DNA of 64,000 bases from Burkholderia sp. D-99 (GCF_011605345.1 NZ_JAAOXM010000019.1:62001-126000), one strand, 5' to 3'. Counted from the first letter of the stretch, positions 1 to 10,485 are shown. A program made the numbers and translations. Notes: generated by a model from the letters alone, not told the origin.

Positions 1-1
1 G

Positions 2-196
2 CCGGCCGATATCGCCGCGCAGCTTGGCGGCGCATCGACCGGCACCCTGCCTGACGACGAACGCGGCCGCGTCGTCGCAGCGCTTACCGCGCACCGCTGG
101 CGGCCCGACGCGGCTGCGCAGGCACTCGGCATCTCGCGCGCGACGTTGTACCGGCGCATCGCGAAGCACCGGATCGTCGCGCCCCACCGCGCGTGA
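2..196 (+). CDS. C-terminal fragment of a Fis-type (sigma-54 activator-like) transcriptional regulator
   Basis: Only the last 64 residues lie in the window; the gene begins upstream. The frame ends at TGA 194-196. The tail has the arrangement of a Fis-type helix-turn-helix: residues reading RGRVVAALTAHRW, then AAQALGISRATLYRRI and a short basic end. This ending is typical of sigma-54-dependent activators of the AcoR/PrpR type and of Fis-family regulators. The ATPase and sensor domains are outside the window, so effector and targets cannot be told. The next gene is convergent, so there is no operon partner here. Confidence 0.75.
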   Translation, partial: PADIAAQLGGASTGTLPDDERGRVVAALTAHRWRPDAAAQALGISRATLYRRIAKHRIVAPHRA

Positions 197-215
197 CGCA
201 CCGGAGCGTCTGCTC

Positions 216-620
216 TCATGCGGCCTGCGCGGCCGCTTCGTCGCGCCGCATGAACACCTCGTGTGCGGCGAACAGCGCGTTGAGCGCGGCCGGAAACCCC
301 GCATAGACGGCCATCTGCATGAACACCTCGACGATCTCGTCGCGCGTGCAGCCCACGTTCAGCGCGGCCTCGATATGCACCTTCAGTTGCGGCTGCGCGT
401 TGCCGAGCGCGGCCAGCGCCGCGATCGTCGCGATCTCGCGCGCCTTCAGGTCGAGCTGCGGCCGGCTGTAGATATCGCCGAAACCGAACTCGACCAGGAG
501 CCGCCCGAAGTCCGGCGCGATCGGCGCGAGGGCCGCGATCACGCGCTCACCGACTTCGCCGTCGATTTCCTTCAGTTTGTTCCAGCCGCGCGTGTAGCGG
601 TCTTCAACGAGTCGTTCCAT
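216..620 (-). CDS. Carboxymuconolactone decarboxylase (CMD) family protein
   Basis: 134 residues, the usual size for a single CMD/AhpD-like domain. The core has the family pattern: REIATIAALAALGNAQPQLK, then HIEAALNVGCTRDEIVEVFMQ and an alpha-helical end with AALNALFAAHEVF. Only one cysteine sits in the active-site helix (GCTRDE), so the CxxC pair of AhpD-type peroxidase partners is missing; a decarboxylase-like or unknown redox role is more likely. The start overlaps the end of the upstream MerR regulator by 17 bp, so the two are probably translated from one mRNA and the regulator controls this gene. Substrate unknown. Confidence 0.85.
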   Translation of the reverse strand: MERLVEDRYTRGWNKLKEIDGEVGERVIAALAPIAPDFGRLLVEFGFGDIYSRPQLDLKAREIATIAALAALGNAQPQLKVHIEAALNVGCTRDEIVEVFMQMAVYAGFPAALNALFAAHEVFMRRDEAAAQAA

Positions 621-1065
621 TGTGTCCGTCCTGTTCCGATGGAGAGTGAGTTGGTTTTGCCCGTCGTGCCGTATCGCGCTCCTGTGCCTCGTAGTACGCG
701 ATCTTGTCGCTGATCACGTCGAGGCTCGCCTGCAGCTCCGCGAGATGCGCGCGCACCGCATCGCGATGCGCGACCAGCAGGCTGCGCCGCGCACCGAAGG
801 TCGGCTCGCCCTGCGCGCGCAGCGCCGCGAATGCCTGCATCTGCGCGATCGGCATGCCGGTCGCCTTCAGGCGCATCACGAAGGCCAGCCAGTCAAGGTC
901 GGCCGGCGCATAGAGCCGGTGCCCGGCCGCCGTGCGCGAAATCGCGCGCAGCAGGCCGGCCTGCTCGTAGTACCGCAGCGTATGCGTCGACAGGCCGGTC
1001 AGCTCGGCGACTTGCCCGATCGTCAGCGGACCGGTGGCGGAAGGTTGGGATACGGTTTTGGACAT
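604..1065 (-). CDS. MerR family transcriptional regulator
   Basis: 153 residues from ATG 1065. An upstream in-frame extension is possible but would read through the promoter described below, so I reject it. The N-terminus is a canonical MerR winged helix: LTIGQVAELTGLSTHTLRYY, then EQAGLL and AGHRLY. A dimerisation helix of about 60 residues and a basic, low-complexity tail follow. No cysteine cluster for metal binding is seen, so it belongs to the small-molecule or stress branch of MerR proteins. It is upstream of and overlaps the CMD gene, and its own promoter has the MerR operator layout, implying autoregulation of the pair. Confidence 0.9.
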   Translation of the reverse strand: MSKTVSQPSATGPLTIGQVAELTGLSTHTLRYYEQAGLLRAISRTAAGHRLYAPADLDWLAFVMRLKATGMPIAQMQAFAALRAQGEPTFGARRSLLVAHRDAVRAHLAELQASLDVISDKIAYYEAQERDTARRAKPTHSPSEQDGHNGTTR

Positions 1066-1075
1066 GGCAGGAACA

Positions 1076-1106
1076 AGGTTAGGAGTTAGAGCCAACTCTA
1101 AGTCAA
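1076..1106 (-). promoter_or_regulatory. MerR-type promoter with overlapping operator for the merR-CMD pair
   Basis: Read leftward there is a -35 TTGACT (1101-1106), a 19-bp spacer and a -10 TAACCT (1076-1081), followed by the regulator's start at 1065. The spacer contains the perfect dyad TTAGAG-4-CTCTAA (1086-1101). An over-long 19-bp spacer with a dyad between -35 and -10 is the established signature of MerR-activated promoters, which the protein untwists to bring the two boxes into register. The regulator therefore probably controls its own operon here. Confidence 0.8.
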
Positions 1107-1231
1107 GCGCTTTCGAACGGCCAGCGCGACGACAACCCGCGACACCGTAAAGAATGGTCAAAATCGCCGCCCGGCACGGGTTTCGGTCTTTACAGCGCCG
1201 CAAGCCTTCAGCAAGATTCGGTCAGCCTGTC

Positions 1232-1260
1232 TTAAAAAGGGCACGCATTTGTCCTATGCT
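1232..1260 (+). promoter_or_regulatory. Candidate sigma-70 promoter of the ComEA-like gene
   Basis: TTAAAA (1232-1237), a 17-bp spacer and TATGCT (1255-1260) lie about 80 bp before the ATG at 1341. The -35 box is a 4/6 match, so this is a plausible but not strong promoter. Confidence 0.35.
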
Positions 1261-1340
1261 TAACGGCGACGCCCGGCCGGGTCTCGCCCCACCGTCCGTT
1301 GCAACAGCCATTCATCCGTCAGAACCAGGGAGCCTTTGCC

Positions 1341-1952
1341 ATGCTGAAAAAGCTGCTGATGCTGTTCGTCGCGCTATCGCTGTCGCTCGCCGCAGGCCTT
1401 GCCGCGGCCGTCGAAGTCAACTCGGCTGACCAGGCCGCGCTCGAATCCGTGAAGGGTCTCGGGCCCGTGAAGTCGAAGGCGATCATCGACGAACGCACCA
1501 AGAACGGCCCGTTCAAGGATGCGGACGATCTCGCGAACCGCGTCAAGGGCCTCGGCACGAAATCGGTCGGGCATCTCGAAGAGAACGGCCTGACGATCGG
1601 CGGCTCGTCGACCCCGCCGAAGGGCGTGAAGCTGTCGAAGCCGGCCGCGACGACATCGGCTACCACGTCGGCAACGACGTCGGCAGGCACTGCATCGACG
1701 TCCACGACCGCGACGGCCGGCACGACGGCTGCGACGCCGGCCCCGGCGGCAAGCGCACCGGATGCGGCGGCGAAACCGGCCAAGGCGAAGCGCGCGTCGA
1801 AGAAGGAAAAAGCAGCGGCCGCAGCGGCGGCATCCGCCGATGCAGGTGCAAGCGCACCGGCCGCAGCGTCGTCGGCAAAAGCGACGAAGGGTTCGAAGAA
1901 GAAAAACAAGAAGGACAAGGCAGCCTCCGCCGCCGCGGCGTCGGGCGCCTGA
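1341..1952 (+). CDS. Secreted ComEA-like helix-hairpin-helix DNA-binding protein with Ala/Lys-rich tail
   Basis: 203 residues from ATG 1341. Residues 1-23 are a signal peptide (MLKKLLMLFVALSLSL then AAA). Residues 24-90 form a (HhH)2 domain as in ComEA: VNSADQAALESVKGLGPVKS, then KAIIDERTKNGPF and a second hairpin VKGLGTKS. ComEA-type proteins bind incoming DNA in the periplasm during natural transformation. The last ~105 residues are unusual: Ala/Thr repeats (TTSATTSATTS) followed by Ala/Lys blocks (KAKRASKKEK, KGSKKKNKKDK) like the tail of histone H1-like proteins, probably extra non-specific DNA binding. No competence genes are adjacent. Confidence 0.85.
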   Translation: MLKKLLMLFVALSLSLAAGLAAAVEVNSADQAALESVKGLGPVKSKAIIDERTKNGPFKDADDLANRVKGLGTKSVGHLEENGLTIGGSSTPPKGVKLSKPAATTSATTSATTSAGTASTSTTATAGTTAATPAPAASAPDAAAKPAKAKRASKKEKAAAAAAASADAGASAPAAASSAKATKGSKKKNKKDKAASAAAASGA

Positions 1953-2040
1953 TGTGCGCCGCGCGCGCGACGGCGTGCGCGCGGCATTCGTTCAACGGGC
2001 GCCCACAGCGTGGCGCCCTTATCGGTAAAGGTGAAGAACC

Positions 2041-2478
2041 ATGGGTCTCCTCGACATCGTTGGCGGTCTGCTCGGCGGCCAGGCCGGCGGCAACTCGCAA
2101 AGCGCGCTGATCACGACCGCGCTCGAATTCATCAACAACCAACCGGGCGGCCTGAATGGCCTGATCGAGAAGTTCAAGGCCGGCGGCGCCGGCGACGTCA
2201 TCGGCTCGTGGGTCGGCACCGGCCAGAACCAGCCGATCTCGCCGGACGCGCTGCAAAACGTGCTGGGCTCGGACGCGATCGGTGCGCTCGCGAGCAAGTT
2301 CGGCGTCGACCCGTCGATGGCCTCGACCGTCCTCGCGCAGGTGCTGCCGCACGTCGTCAACCACGCGACGCCGGACGGCGCAGTACCGGCTGACGGCCAG
2401 GCCCAGGTCGACCCGTCGAACGTGCTCGGCTCGCTGTCGCAGATCGCCGGCATGTTCGGCGGCAACAAGCAGGGCTGA
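2041..2478 (+). CDS. YidB family (DUF937) protein
   Basis: 145 residues, close to E. coli YidB. It starts MGLLDIVGGLLGG and contains the family features: ALEFINNQPGGLNGLIEKF, GDVIGSWVGTGQNQPIS and the helical VLGSDAIGALASKFGV. It lacks a signal peptide and membrane segments, so it is probably cytoplasmic. The molecular function of the family is not established. It has its own Shine-Dalgarno (AAGGTGAAG just before ATG) and is followed at once by a strong terminator, so it is probably monocistronic. Confidence 0.85.
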   Translation: MGLLDIVGGLLGGQAGGNSQSALITTALEFINNQPGGLNGLIEKFKAGGAGDVIGSWVGTGQNQPISPDALQNVLGSDAIGALASKFGVDPSMASTVLAQVLPHVVNHATPDGAVPADGQAQVDPSNVLGSLSQIAGMFGGNKQG

Positions 2479-2508
2479 AGCCCTGCGTCGTTGCAACGCT
2501 CCATAAGC

Positions 2509-2539
2509 AAACACCCCGCCGAGGCGGGGTGTTTGTTTT
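2509..2539 (+). terminator. Rho-independent terminator after the yidB-like gene
   Basis: An 11-bp stem (AAACACCCCGC / GCGGGGTGTTT, 2509-2519 and 2524-2534) with a CGAG loop is followed by a T-run at 2536-2540. It lies between two convergent genes and could also slow leftward clpB transcripts. Confidence 0.9.
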
Positions 2540-2581
2540 TGCGCGCCCGGCGCGAACCGGGTGGGCGGCCAAGGCAGACGA

Positions 2582-5179
<2,598 letters not shown>

Positions 5180-5212
5180 TTAGTCGAGACCTCCAATTTT
5201 CGATTAACACCA

Positions 5213-5240
5213 AGATGAGGATGGTTATGCGGCTTTCAAG
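5213..5240 (-). promoter_or_regulatory. Sigma-32 (heat-shock) type promoter of clpB
   Basis: Read leftward: -35 CTTGAAA (5234-5240), a 13-bp spacer and -10 CCTCATCT (5213-5220). This fits the RpoH consensus (CTTGAAA, 11-16 bp, CCCCATnT) with one mismatch in the -10. The distance to the clpB ATG (5179) leaves a short leader with the GGAGG site. Confidence 0.75.
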
Positions 5241-5336
5241 CGAAATTCGGGTTGATTCAGCGCAAAAATCGATGGATATCCTCGAAGCGGCCCCGGGACG
5301 GGCCACCGCCGGATCGCGGCACGCGGCGATCGCGTA

Positions 5337-5852
5337 TCAGCCGGCCGCCGACGGCGGCTCGACGGATGCAGGCGCGTCTTCCGGCGACGGCGCGACATGC
5401 ACACGCACGACCGGGCGAATGCCGAGCAACGCCGCGAGCGGCGAAGCGGGTTCGACCAGTTCGCCGAGCGTGTGACGGTCGAGTTCGGCGAAGAACGCAT
5501 CGCGCGCAGCCGCCAGCACGCCCTTCAGGCGGCATTGCGGCTCGATCACGCAGCCGCGCGACTCGCCCTCGGCCGAAAAGCAGCCGACCAGCGCGAAATC
5601 GCTCTCGGTCGCGCGCACGACCTGGCCGACGGTCAGTTGCAGCGATTCGGGGAACAGGCGCAGCCCGCCGTTGCGGCCGCGAACGGTGTCGACCCACCCC
5701 AGCTCGCCGAGCTGCTGCACGACTTTCATCAGATGGTTCTTCGAGATGCCGTAGGCATCCGAAATCTCCTGGATCGTCGCGAGTCCCTCGCCGCGCACGG
5801 CAAGGTACAGCATCACGCGCAGCGAATAGTCGGTGTAGTCGGTGAGTCTCAT
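5337..5852 (-). CDS. nsrR: Rrf2 family [Fe-S] regulator, NsrR-type nitric oxide sensor
   Basis: 171 residues from ATG 5852 (MRLTDYTDYSLRVMLY, the Rrf2/NsrR N-terminus). The winged helix spans about 1-75, with ISKNHLMKVVQQL as the recognition region. Three cysteines at 91, 101 and 107 form the C-x9-C-x5-C cluster that ligates the Fe-S centre sensed by nitric oxide in NsrR. The tail after about 130 is Pro/Ala-rich and not conserved. It is divergent from a truncated haemoglobin gene, a known NsrR-type target, which supports NsrR over IscR. The first few residues upstream of this ATG could be translated from another ATG at 5885, but homology starts here. Confidence 0.88.
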   Translation of the reverse strand: MRLTDYTDYSLRVMLYLAVRGEGLATIQEISDAYGISKNHLMKVVQQLGELGWVDTVRGRNGGLRLFPESLQLTVGQVVRATESDFALVGCFSAEGESRGCVIEPQCRLKGVLAAARDAFFAELDRHTLGELVEPASPLAALLGIRPVVRVHVAPSPEDAPASVEPPSAAG

Positions 5853-5976
5853 GGGTGAATACGGAAAAGATCGGTCGTGTCCCAATTACGTGAGCCGGGC
5901 CGATCGGGATGCGCACGGGGCCGGTTGACAGCCCTGTTCCGCGGCCCCGGGTTGCCGGGATGGCGCGTGCGCAATA

Positions 5977-5991
5977 AGATGCGTGACATCT
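5977..5991. promoter_or_regulatory. Candidate operator dyad between nsrR and the globin gene
   Basis: AGATG-N5-CATCT is a perfect 5-bp dyad, in an AT-richer patch of the 252-bp divergent region. NsrR sites in other proteobacteria carry AAGATG/CATCTT-like half sites, and AAGATG is present at 5976-5981, but spacing differs from the classical 11-1-11 motif. Assignment to NsrR is therefore inference. Confidence 0.4.
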
Positions 5992-6104
5992 ACACGTTTG
6001 TCAGGGGTTGTTGGACGCTATTTTGCGTCAAAATCCGGCCGGCGTCCTGCACGATGCCCGCGCCGCCGCCCCGTTGCCGCCCCTCTCTCCCGGCCCTTTT
6101 TGCC

Positions 6105-6674
6105 ATGACCGTCCTGCCTGCCTCGCCCGATACCGCACCGGCCCGCCCTCGCGACACCGAGCCGACCGAAGAGAACATCCGCGATCTCGTCTACGCGTTC
6201 TACGACCGCGTGCGCGCCGATCCGCTGCTCGGGCCCGTGTTCGACGCGAAGCTGGCCGGCCGTTGGGACGACCACCTGCCGAAGATGGTCACCTTCTGGT
6301 CGAGCCTCGTGCTCGGCACCAAGGGCTATCGCGGCAACGTACAGCAGGCGCACCAGCCGCTCGACGGGATCGAGCCGGCTCATTTCAGCCGCTGGCTGTC
6401 GCTGTTCCTGAAGACCGTCGAGGCGCGCTACGCGCCGAGCGCGGCGATCCGCTTCATGGAGCCGGCGCTGCGGATTGCGCAGAGCCTGCAGTTGAGCCGG
6501 TTCGGCTGGGATTACCAGATTCCGCCCGAGCAGCAGGCGCTGCTCGACGCGATCGCGCCGCGCCGGCGCAGCGGGGACGACGGGGGCGACGATCCGCACG
6601 CGTTGCCGTCGCGTGCCCGCGGCGAGCCGTTTCCGACGAAGATCATCGGGCGCAGCGTCGATCCGGACGCGTAA
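6105..6674 (+). CDS. Group III truncated haemoglobin
   Basis: 189 residues from ATG 6105; the globin core lies at about 20-140. In-frame ATGs further upstream (for example 6054) give a Pro/Arg-rich extension unlike the family. Key residues fit group III (Ctb-like) globins: B10 Tyr33 in AFYDRVR, proximal His83 in QAHQPL, and the conserved Trp97 in HFSRWLSLF. Such globins bind O2/NO and protect against nitrosative stress or assist respiration. The C-terminal ~45 residues are extra, charged and Pro-rich. It is divergent from nsrR and converges on moaE with no clear terminator between. Confidence 0.88.
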   Translation: MTVLPASPDTAPARPRDTEPTEENIRDLVYAFYDRVRADPLLGPVFDAKLAGRWDDHLPKMVTFWSSLVLGTKGYRGNVQQAHQPLDGIEPAHFSRWLSLFLKTVEARYAPSAAIRFMEPALRIAQSLQLSRFGWDYQIPPEQQALLDAIAPRRRSGDDGGDDPHALPSRARGEPFPTKIIGRSVDPDA

Positions 6675-6740
6675 CGGGCAGCCGTCACGCTCGGCGCTTG
6701 CGCGCATGCGGCACCTTGTCGCACGATCCTGACGGCGCGC

Positions 6741-7217
6741 TCAGCGCCGCGTATTGCCCGATTCGATTCCCCAGCGGGCAAGCGCGGCATCGTCGGTGCT
6801 GCGCGCATCGACCCAGCGCTCGCCCTCCGGTGTGGTTTCCTTCTTCCAGAACGGCGCTTCGGTCTTCAGGTAGTCCATCACGAACTCGCACGACGCGAAC
6901 GCATCGCCGCGGTGCGACGCAACCGTTGCGACCATCACGATCTGGTCGAGCGGCAGCAGCTTGCCGACGCGATGCACGATCGCGACGTCGATGCCCGGCC
7001 AACGCCGGCCGGCCTCGGCGGCGATCTTCTCGAGCGCCTTCTCGGTCATTCCCGGATAGTGCTCGAGCTCCATCGCGGCAACCGCATCGCCTTCGTTCAA
7101 ATCGCGCACGGTGCCGACGAAGCACGCAACCGCGCCGATCTTCGGATTGCGCGCGCGCAATGCCGCGACCTCGGCGTTCAGATCGAAGTCGTCGGTCTGG
7201 ATTCGTACCGTTGCCAT
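6741..7217 (-). CDS. moaE: Molybdopterin synthase catalytic subunit MoaE
   Basis: 158 residues, usual length. MoaE takes sulfur from thiocarboxylated MoaD and inserts the dithiolene into precursor Z (cPMP) to make molybdopterin. Family landmarks are GAVACFVGTVRD, LEHYPGMTEK, VHRVGKLLPLDQIV and ASHRGDAFASCEFVMDYLK, then APFWKKE with the active-site lysines. It is the last gene of the leftward moeA-moaD-moaE run, 10 bp after moaD. Confidence 0.96.
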   Translation of the reverse strand: MATVRIQTDDFDLNAEVAALRARNPKIGAVACFVGTVRDLNEGDAVAAMELEHYPGMTEKALEKIAAEAGRRWPGIDVAIVHRVGKLLPLDQIVMVATVASHRGDAFASCEFVMDYLKTEAPFWKKETTPEGERWVDARSTDDAALARWGIESGNTRR

Positions 7218-7227
7218 CGCCAGTGCC

Positions 7228-7485
7228 TCAACCGCCCGTCACCGGCGGAAAGAATGCGACTTCGCAGCCTTCGGTCAGCCGCGTGTCGGGATCGGTCATC
7301 TCGTGGTTGCACGCCATGCGCAGTGCGCGCCCTTCCGCGAGCGTCTCGGCCCACGCCCCGCCGCGCACGCGCAGCCATGCGCGCACGTCGCCCACGGTCG
7401 TGACGCTGTCCGGCACGTCGGCCTGCTCGTCGGCGACACCCAGTGCCTCGCGTACGCTTGCAAAAAATTTCAGCTGAATCTTCAT
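7228..7485 (-). CDS. moaD: Molybdopterin synthase sulfur-carrier subunit MoaD
   Basis: 85 residues with a ubiquitin-like fold, starting MKIQLKFFASVREALG and ending in the obligatory Gly-Gly (FFPPVTGG). The C-terminal glycine is adenylated by MoeB and converted to a thiocarboxylate, then donated to MoaE. It lies 19 bp after moeA and 10 bp before moaE, consistent with one transcript and near-equal synthesis of the two synthase subunits. Confidence 0.96.
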   Translation of the reverse strand: MKIQLKFFASVREALGVADEQADVPDSVTTVGDVRAWLRVRGGAWAETLAEGRALRMACNHEMTDPDTRLTEGCEVAFFPPVTGG

Positions 7486-7504
7486 GGTTCGGGAAGCCGT
7501 CGCG

Positions 7505-8752
7505 TTACGACAGCAGTTCGGAAAACGGAATGAAACGCACGGTCTCGCCGGCGCTGATCGCGTGCTGCGGCGGGTTGTCGATCAGGCCGTCGCCCCACAC
7601 CGTCGACGTCAGCACCGCCGAGCTCTGGTTCGGGAACAGGTCGAGCCCGCCGGCCGCGTTCACGCGCGCACGCAGGAATTCGTTGCGCCGGTCGCCCTTG
7701 CCTTGCGAGAAATCGGCACGCAGCGACAGCGCGCGCGGCGCGACGTCACGCACACCGGACAGGCGCAGCAGGAACGGCCGCACGAACAGCAGGAACGTGA
7801 CGAAACTCGACACCGGGTTGCCGGGCAGCCCGATGAAGTGCGCATCGGGGCGATCGTCGCCGCGGCGCACCGCGCCATAGGCAAGCGGCTTGCCGGGCTT
7901 CATCGCGATCTGCCACAGCGCGAGCCGCCCTTCGGCCTCGACGGCCGGCTTCACGTGATCCTCTTCGCCAACCGACACGCCGCCGCTCGTCAGGATCACG
8001 TCGTGGTCGCGCGCGGCCGCACGCAGCGTATCGCGCGTGGCGGCGAGCGAATCGGGCACGATCCCGTAGTCGGTCACGTGGCAGCCGAGCCGCTCCAGCA
8101 GCCCACGCAACGTGAAGCGGTTCGAGTTGTAAATCGCGCCGGGCTTCAACGGCTCGCCCGGCATCGTCAGTTCGTCACCGGTGAAGAACACCGCGACGCG
8201 AATCCGCCGCGCGACCGGCAACTGCGCGCAGCCGACCGATGCGGCGAGACCGAGCGCCTGCGGCGTGAGCCGCGTGCCGGCCGGCAGGATCACCGCGCCC
8301 TGCCGGATATCCGCGCCCTGTGCGGTGATCCATTCGCCGGCCTTCGGCGTGTGCAGGATCTCCACCGCGTCGCCGTCGGCCGACGCCTGCTCCTGCATCA
8401 CGACGGCGTCGGCGCCGGGCGGCACGGTCGCACCGGTGAAGATCCGCGCGGCCGTGCCGGCCGCGAGCGGTTCGGCCGGATGACCGGCCGGAATGCGCTG
8501 CGACACCGGCAACCGCCGATCGCCATGCAGCAGGTCGGCGACGCGCACCGCATAGCCGTCCATCGCGCTCGTATGCATCGGCGGCACGTCGAGCGGCGAA
8601 CTTACGTCGGCCGCCAGCACGCGGCCGAGCGCATCGAGCGTGGCGACGGTCTCGACGCCGGGCAGCGGCTTCGCGGCATCGAGCAGCGCGGCAAGTGCCT
8701 CGGCGGTCGACAGCATCGGCGCGCGCGGCGCCGCGGGATTCGGGTTCGACAT
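7505..8752 (-). CDS. moeA: Molybdopterin molybdenumtransferase MoeA
   Basis: 415 residues, normal for MoeA. It inserts molybdate into adenylated molybdopterin to form active cofactor. Visible landmarks are the N-terminal VPPMHTSAMDGYAVR motif near residue 60, RIFTGATVPPGADAVVMQEQ, the MogA-like domain ILTSGGVSVGEEDHVK, then KPGKPLAYG and GLPGNPVSSFVTF, and a C-terminal beta domain. It is first in the moeA-moaD-moaE unit, downstream of the thrC hairpin. Confidence 0.97.
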   Translation of the reverse strand: MSNPNPAAPRAPMLSTAEALAALLDAAKPLPGVETVATLDALGRVLAADVSSPLDVPPMHTSAMDGYAVRVADLLHGDRRLPVSQRIPAGHPAEPLAAGTAARIFTGATVPPGADAVVMQEQASADGDAVEILHTPKAGEWITAQGADIRQGAVILPAGTRLTPQALGLAASVGCAQLPVARRIRVAVFFTGDELTMPGEPLKPGAIYNSNRFTLRGLLERLGCHVTDYGIVPDSLAATRDTLRAAARDHDVILTSGGVSVGEEDHVKPAVEAEGRLALWQIAMKPGKPLAYGAVRRGDDRPDAHFIGLPGNPVSSFVTFLLFVRPFLLRLSGVRDVAPRALSLRADFSQGKGDRRNEFLRARVNAAGGLDLFPNQSSAVLTSTVWGDGLIDNPPQHAISAGETVRFIPFSELLS

Positions 8753-8943
8753 CGATGGAATCGGGGATCGTTGGATTCAATACGTCATTGTAGCGACGCC
8801 GTCGCGCGGGCGCGCGATATGGCGGACATGCGGAAACTGTGATTCGCGCGAACGCGCGGGTCTGGCACTTGTTTCGCACGCGATGCGGCGGCAGCCGCGC
8901 GGCGCGCTGCGAACACCTGCGCCGCGCGGCACCGCCAAACGAA

Positions 8944-8988
8944 ACGGCCGGAACCCCGATCCGTTCGACGAATCGGCATTCCGGCCGT
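8944..8988 (-). terminator. Hairpin terminator between thrC and moeA
   Basis: ACGGCCGGAA (8944-8953) pairs perfectly with TTCCGGCCGT (8979-8988), with further pairing (CCGAT/ATCGG) inside. On the leftward strand it runs into TTTCGTTT. The T-run is short, so it may be a partial terminator separating thrC from the molybdopterin genes. Confidence 0.6.
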
Positions 8989-9021
8989 CCTGCGCAGCCG
9001 GGCCTGCGGCCCGGCCGTGCG

Positions 9022-10473
9022 TCACGCGCCCGTATGGGCGGCGATGAAGTCCTTCACCTGCTGCGCGTCGGCGTTCACGACCTCGAAACGCTGCGGCAGC
9101 GCCTCGAGCCCGTCGAATGCGGCCGGACGCTCGGCTTCGCGATCGAGTGCTTCGCGGATCGTCTCGCCGAACTTGATCGGCTGCGCCGTCTCGAGCACGA
9201 CCATCGGTACGCCCGCGTCGAGATGCTCGCGCGCGACCTTCACGCCGTCGGCCGTGTGCGTATCGATCATCGTGTCGTAACGCGAGAACACGTCGCGAAT
9301 CGTCGCGATGCGGTCCGTGTGGCCGCTGCGGCCCGACACGAAGCCGAACTCGGCGACGCGCGCGAAATCGCCGCTCGCCGCGAGATCGAAGCCGCCCTTC
9401 TCCTCGACGTCGCGGAACAGCTGCATCACGCGCGCCGGATCGCGGCCGAGCAGGTCGAACACGAAACGCTCGAAGTTCGACGCCTTCGAGATGTCCATGC
9501 TCGGGCTGCTCGTGTGATAGGTGTTCTCGGCGCTGCGCACGCGATACGCGCCCGTGCGGAAGAACTCGTCGAGCACGTCGTTCTCGTTGGTCGCAACCAC
9601 CAGCTTCGCGATCGGCAGCCCCATCATCCGCGCGATGTGGCCCGCACACACGTTGCCGAAGTTGCCCGACGGCACCGTGAACGACACGCGCTCGTCGTTG
9701 GACTGCGTCGCCGCGAAATAGCCCTTGAAGTAGTACACGACCTGCGCGACGACGCGTGCCCAGTTGATCGAGTTGACCGTGCCGATCTTCTGCTGCGCCT
9801 TGAACGCGTGATCGTTCGAGACCGCCTTCACGATGTCCTGGCAGTCGTCGAACACGCCTTCGACCGCGAGATTGAAGATGTTCGGATCCTGCAGGCTGAA
9901 CATCTGGGCCGTCTGGAACGCGCTCATCTTCTTGTGCGGCGACAGCATGAACACGCGCACGCCGGCCTTGCCGCGCATCGCGTATTCGGCCGCGCTGCCC
10001 GTGTCGCCGGACGTCGCGCCGAGAATGTTCAGCGTCTGCCCGTGCTTCGCGAGCGTGTACTCGAACAGGTTGCCGAGCAGCTGCATCGCCATGTCCTTGA
10101 ACGCGAGCGTCGGGCCGTTCGACAGTTCGAGCAGCGACAGCGCCGCACCGTTCTCGGTGCCGAGCGTCTTCAGCGGCGTGATGTCGGACGCGTTCTCGCC
10201 ATGGCGCGTGTTGCGGTACACGTCGGCCGTGTACGTGCGGCGCGTGATCGCGCGCAGGTCGTCGGCCGGCACGTCGTCGCAGAACTTCGCCAGGATCTCG
10301 AACGCGAGATCCGCATACGACAGCGTGCGCCAGCGCGCGAGCTCGTCGGCGGACACCTTCGGATATTCGGACGGCAGGTAGAGCCCGCCGTCCTTCGCAA
10401 GACCGCCGAGCAGGATGTCGGAGAACGTGTGGCGCTCGCCGATACCGGCGCCGCGCGTGGAGATGTAGTTCAT
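9022..10473 (-). CDS. thrC: Threonine synthase
   Basis: 483 residues, the long proteobacterial/fungal-type ThrC, which uses PLP to convert O-phosphohomoserine to threonine. It starts MNYISTRGAGIGERHTFSDI. The PLP lysine lies in PTLAFKDMAMQLLGN, the phosphate-binding stretch is LGATSGDTGSAAEYAMRG, and the C-terminal half has VPSGNFGNVCAGH. It follows hom with a gap of 12 bp, so homoserine dehydrogenase and threonine synthase are co-transcribed. Confidence 0.98.
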   Translation of the reverse strand: MNYISTRGAGIGERHTFSDILLGGLAKDGGLYLPSEYPKVSADELARWRTLSYADLAFEILAKFCDDVPADDLRAITRRTYTADVYRNTRHGENASDITPLKTLGTENGAALSLLELSNGPTLAFKDMAMQLLGNLFEYTLAKHGQTLNILGATSGDTGSAAEYAMRGKAGVRVFMLSPHKKMSAFQTAQMFSLQDPNIFNLAVEGVFDDCQDIVKAVSNDHAFKAQQKIGTVNSINWARVVAQVVYYFKGYFAATQSNDERVSFTVPSGNFGNVCAGHIARMMGLPIAKLVVATNENDVLDEFFRTGAYRVRSAENTYHTSSPSMDISKASNFERFVFDLLGRDPARVMQLFRDVEEKGGFDLAASGDFARVAEFGFVSGRSGHTDRIATIRDVFSRYDTMIDTHTADGVKVAREHLDAGVPMVVLETAQPIKFGETIREALDREAERPAAFDGLEALPQRFEVVNADAQQVKDFIAAHTGA

Positions 10474-10485
10474 GTCGTCCTCAGC

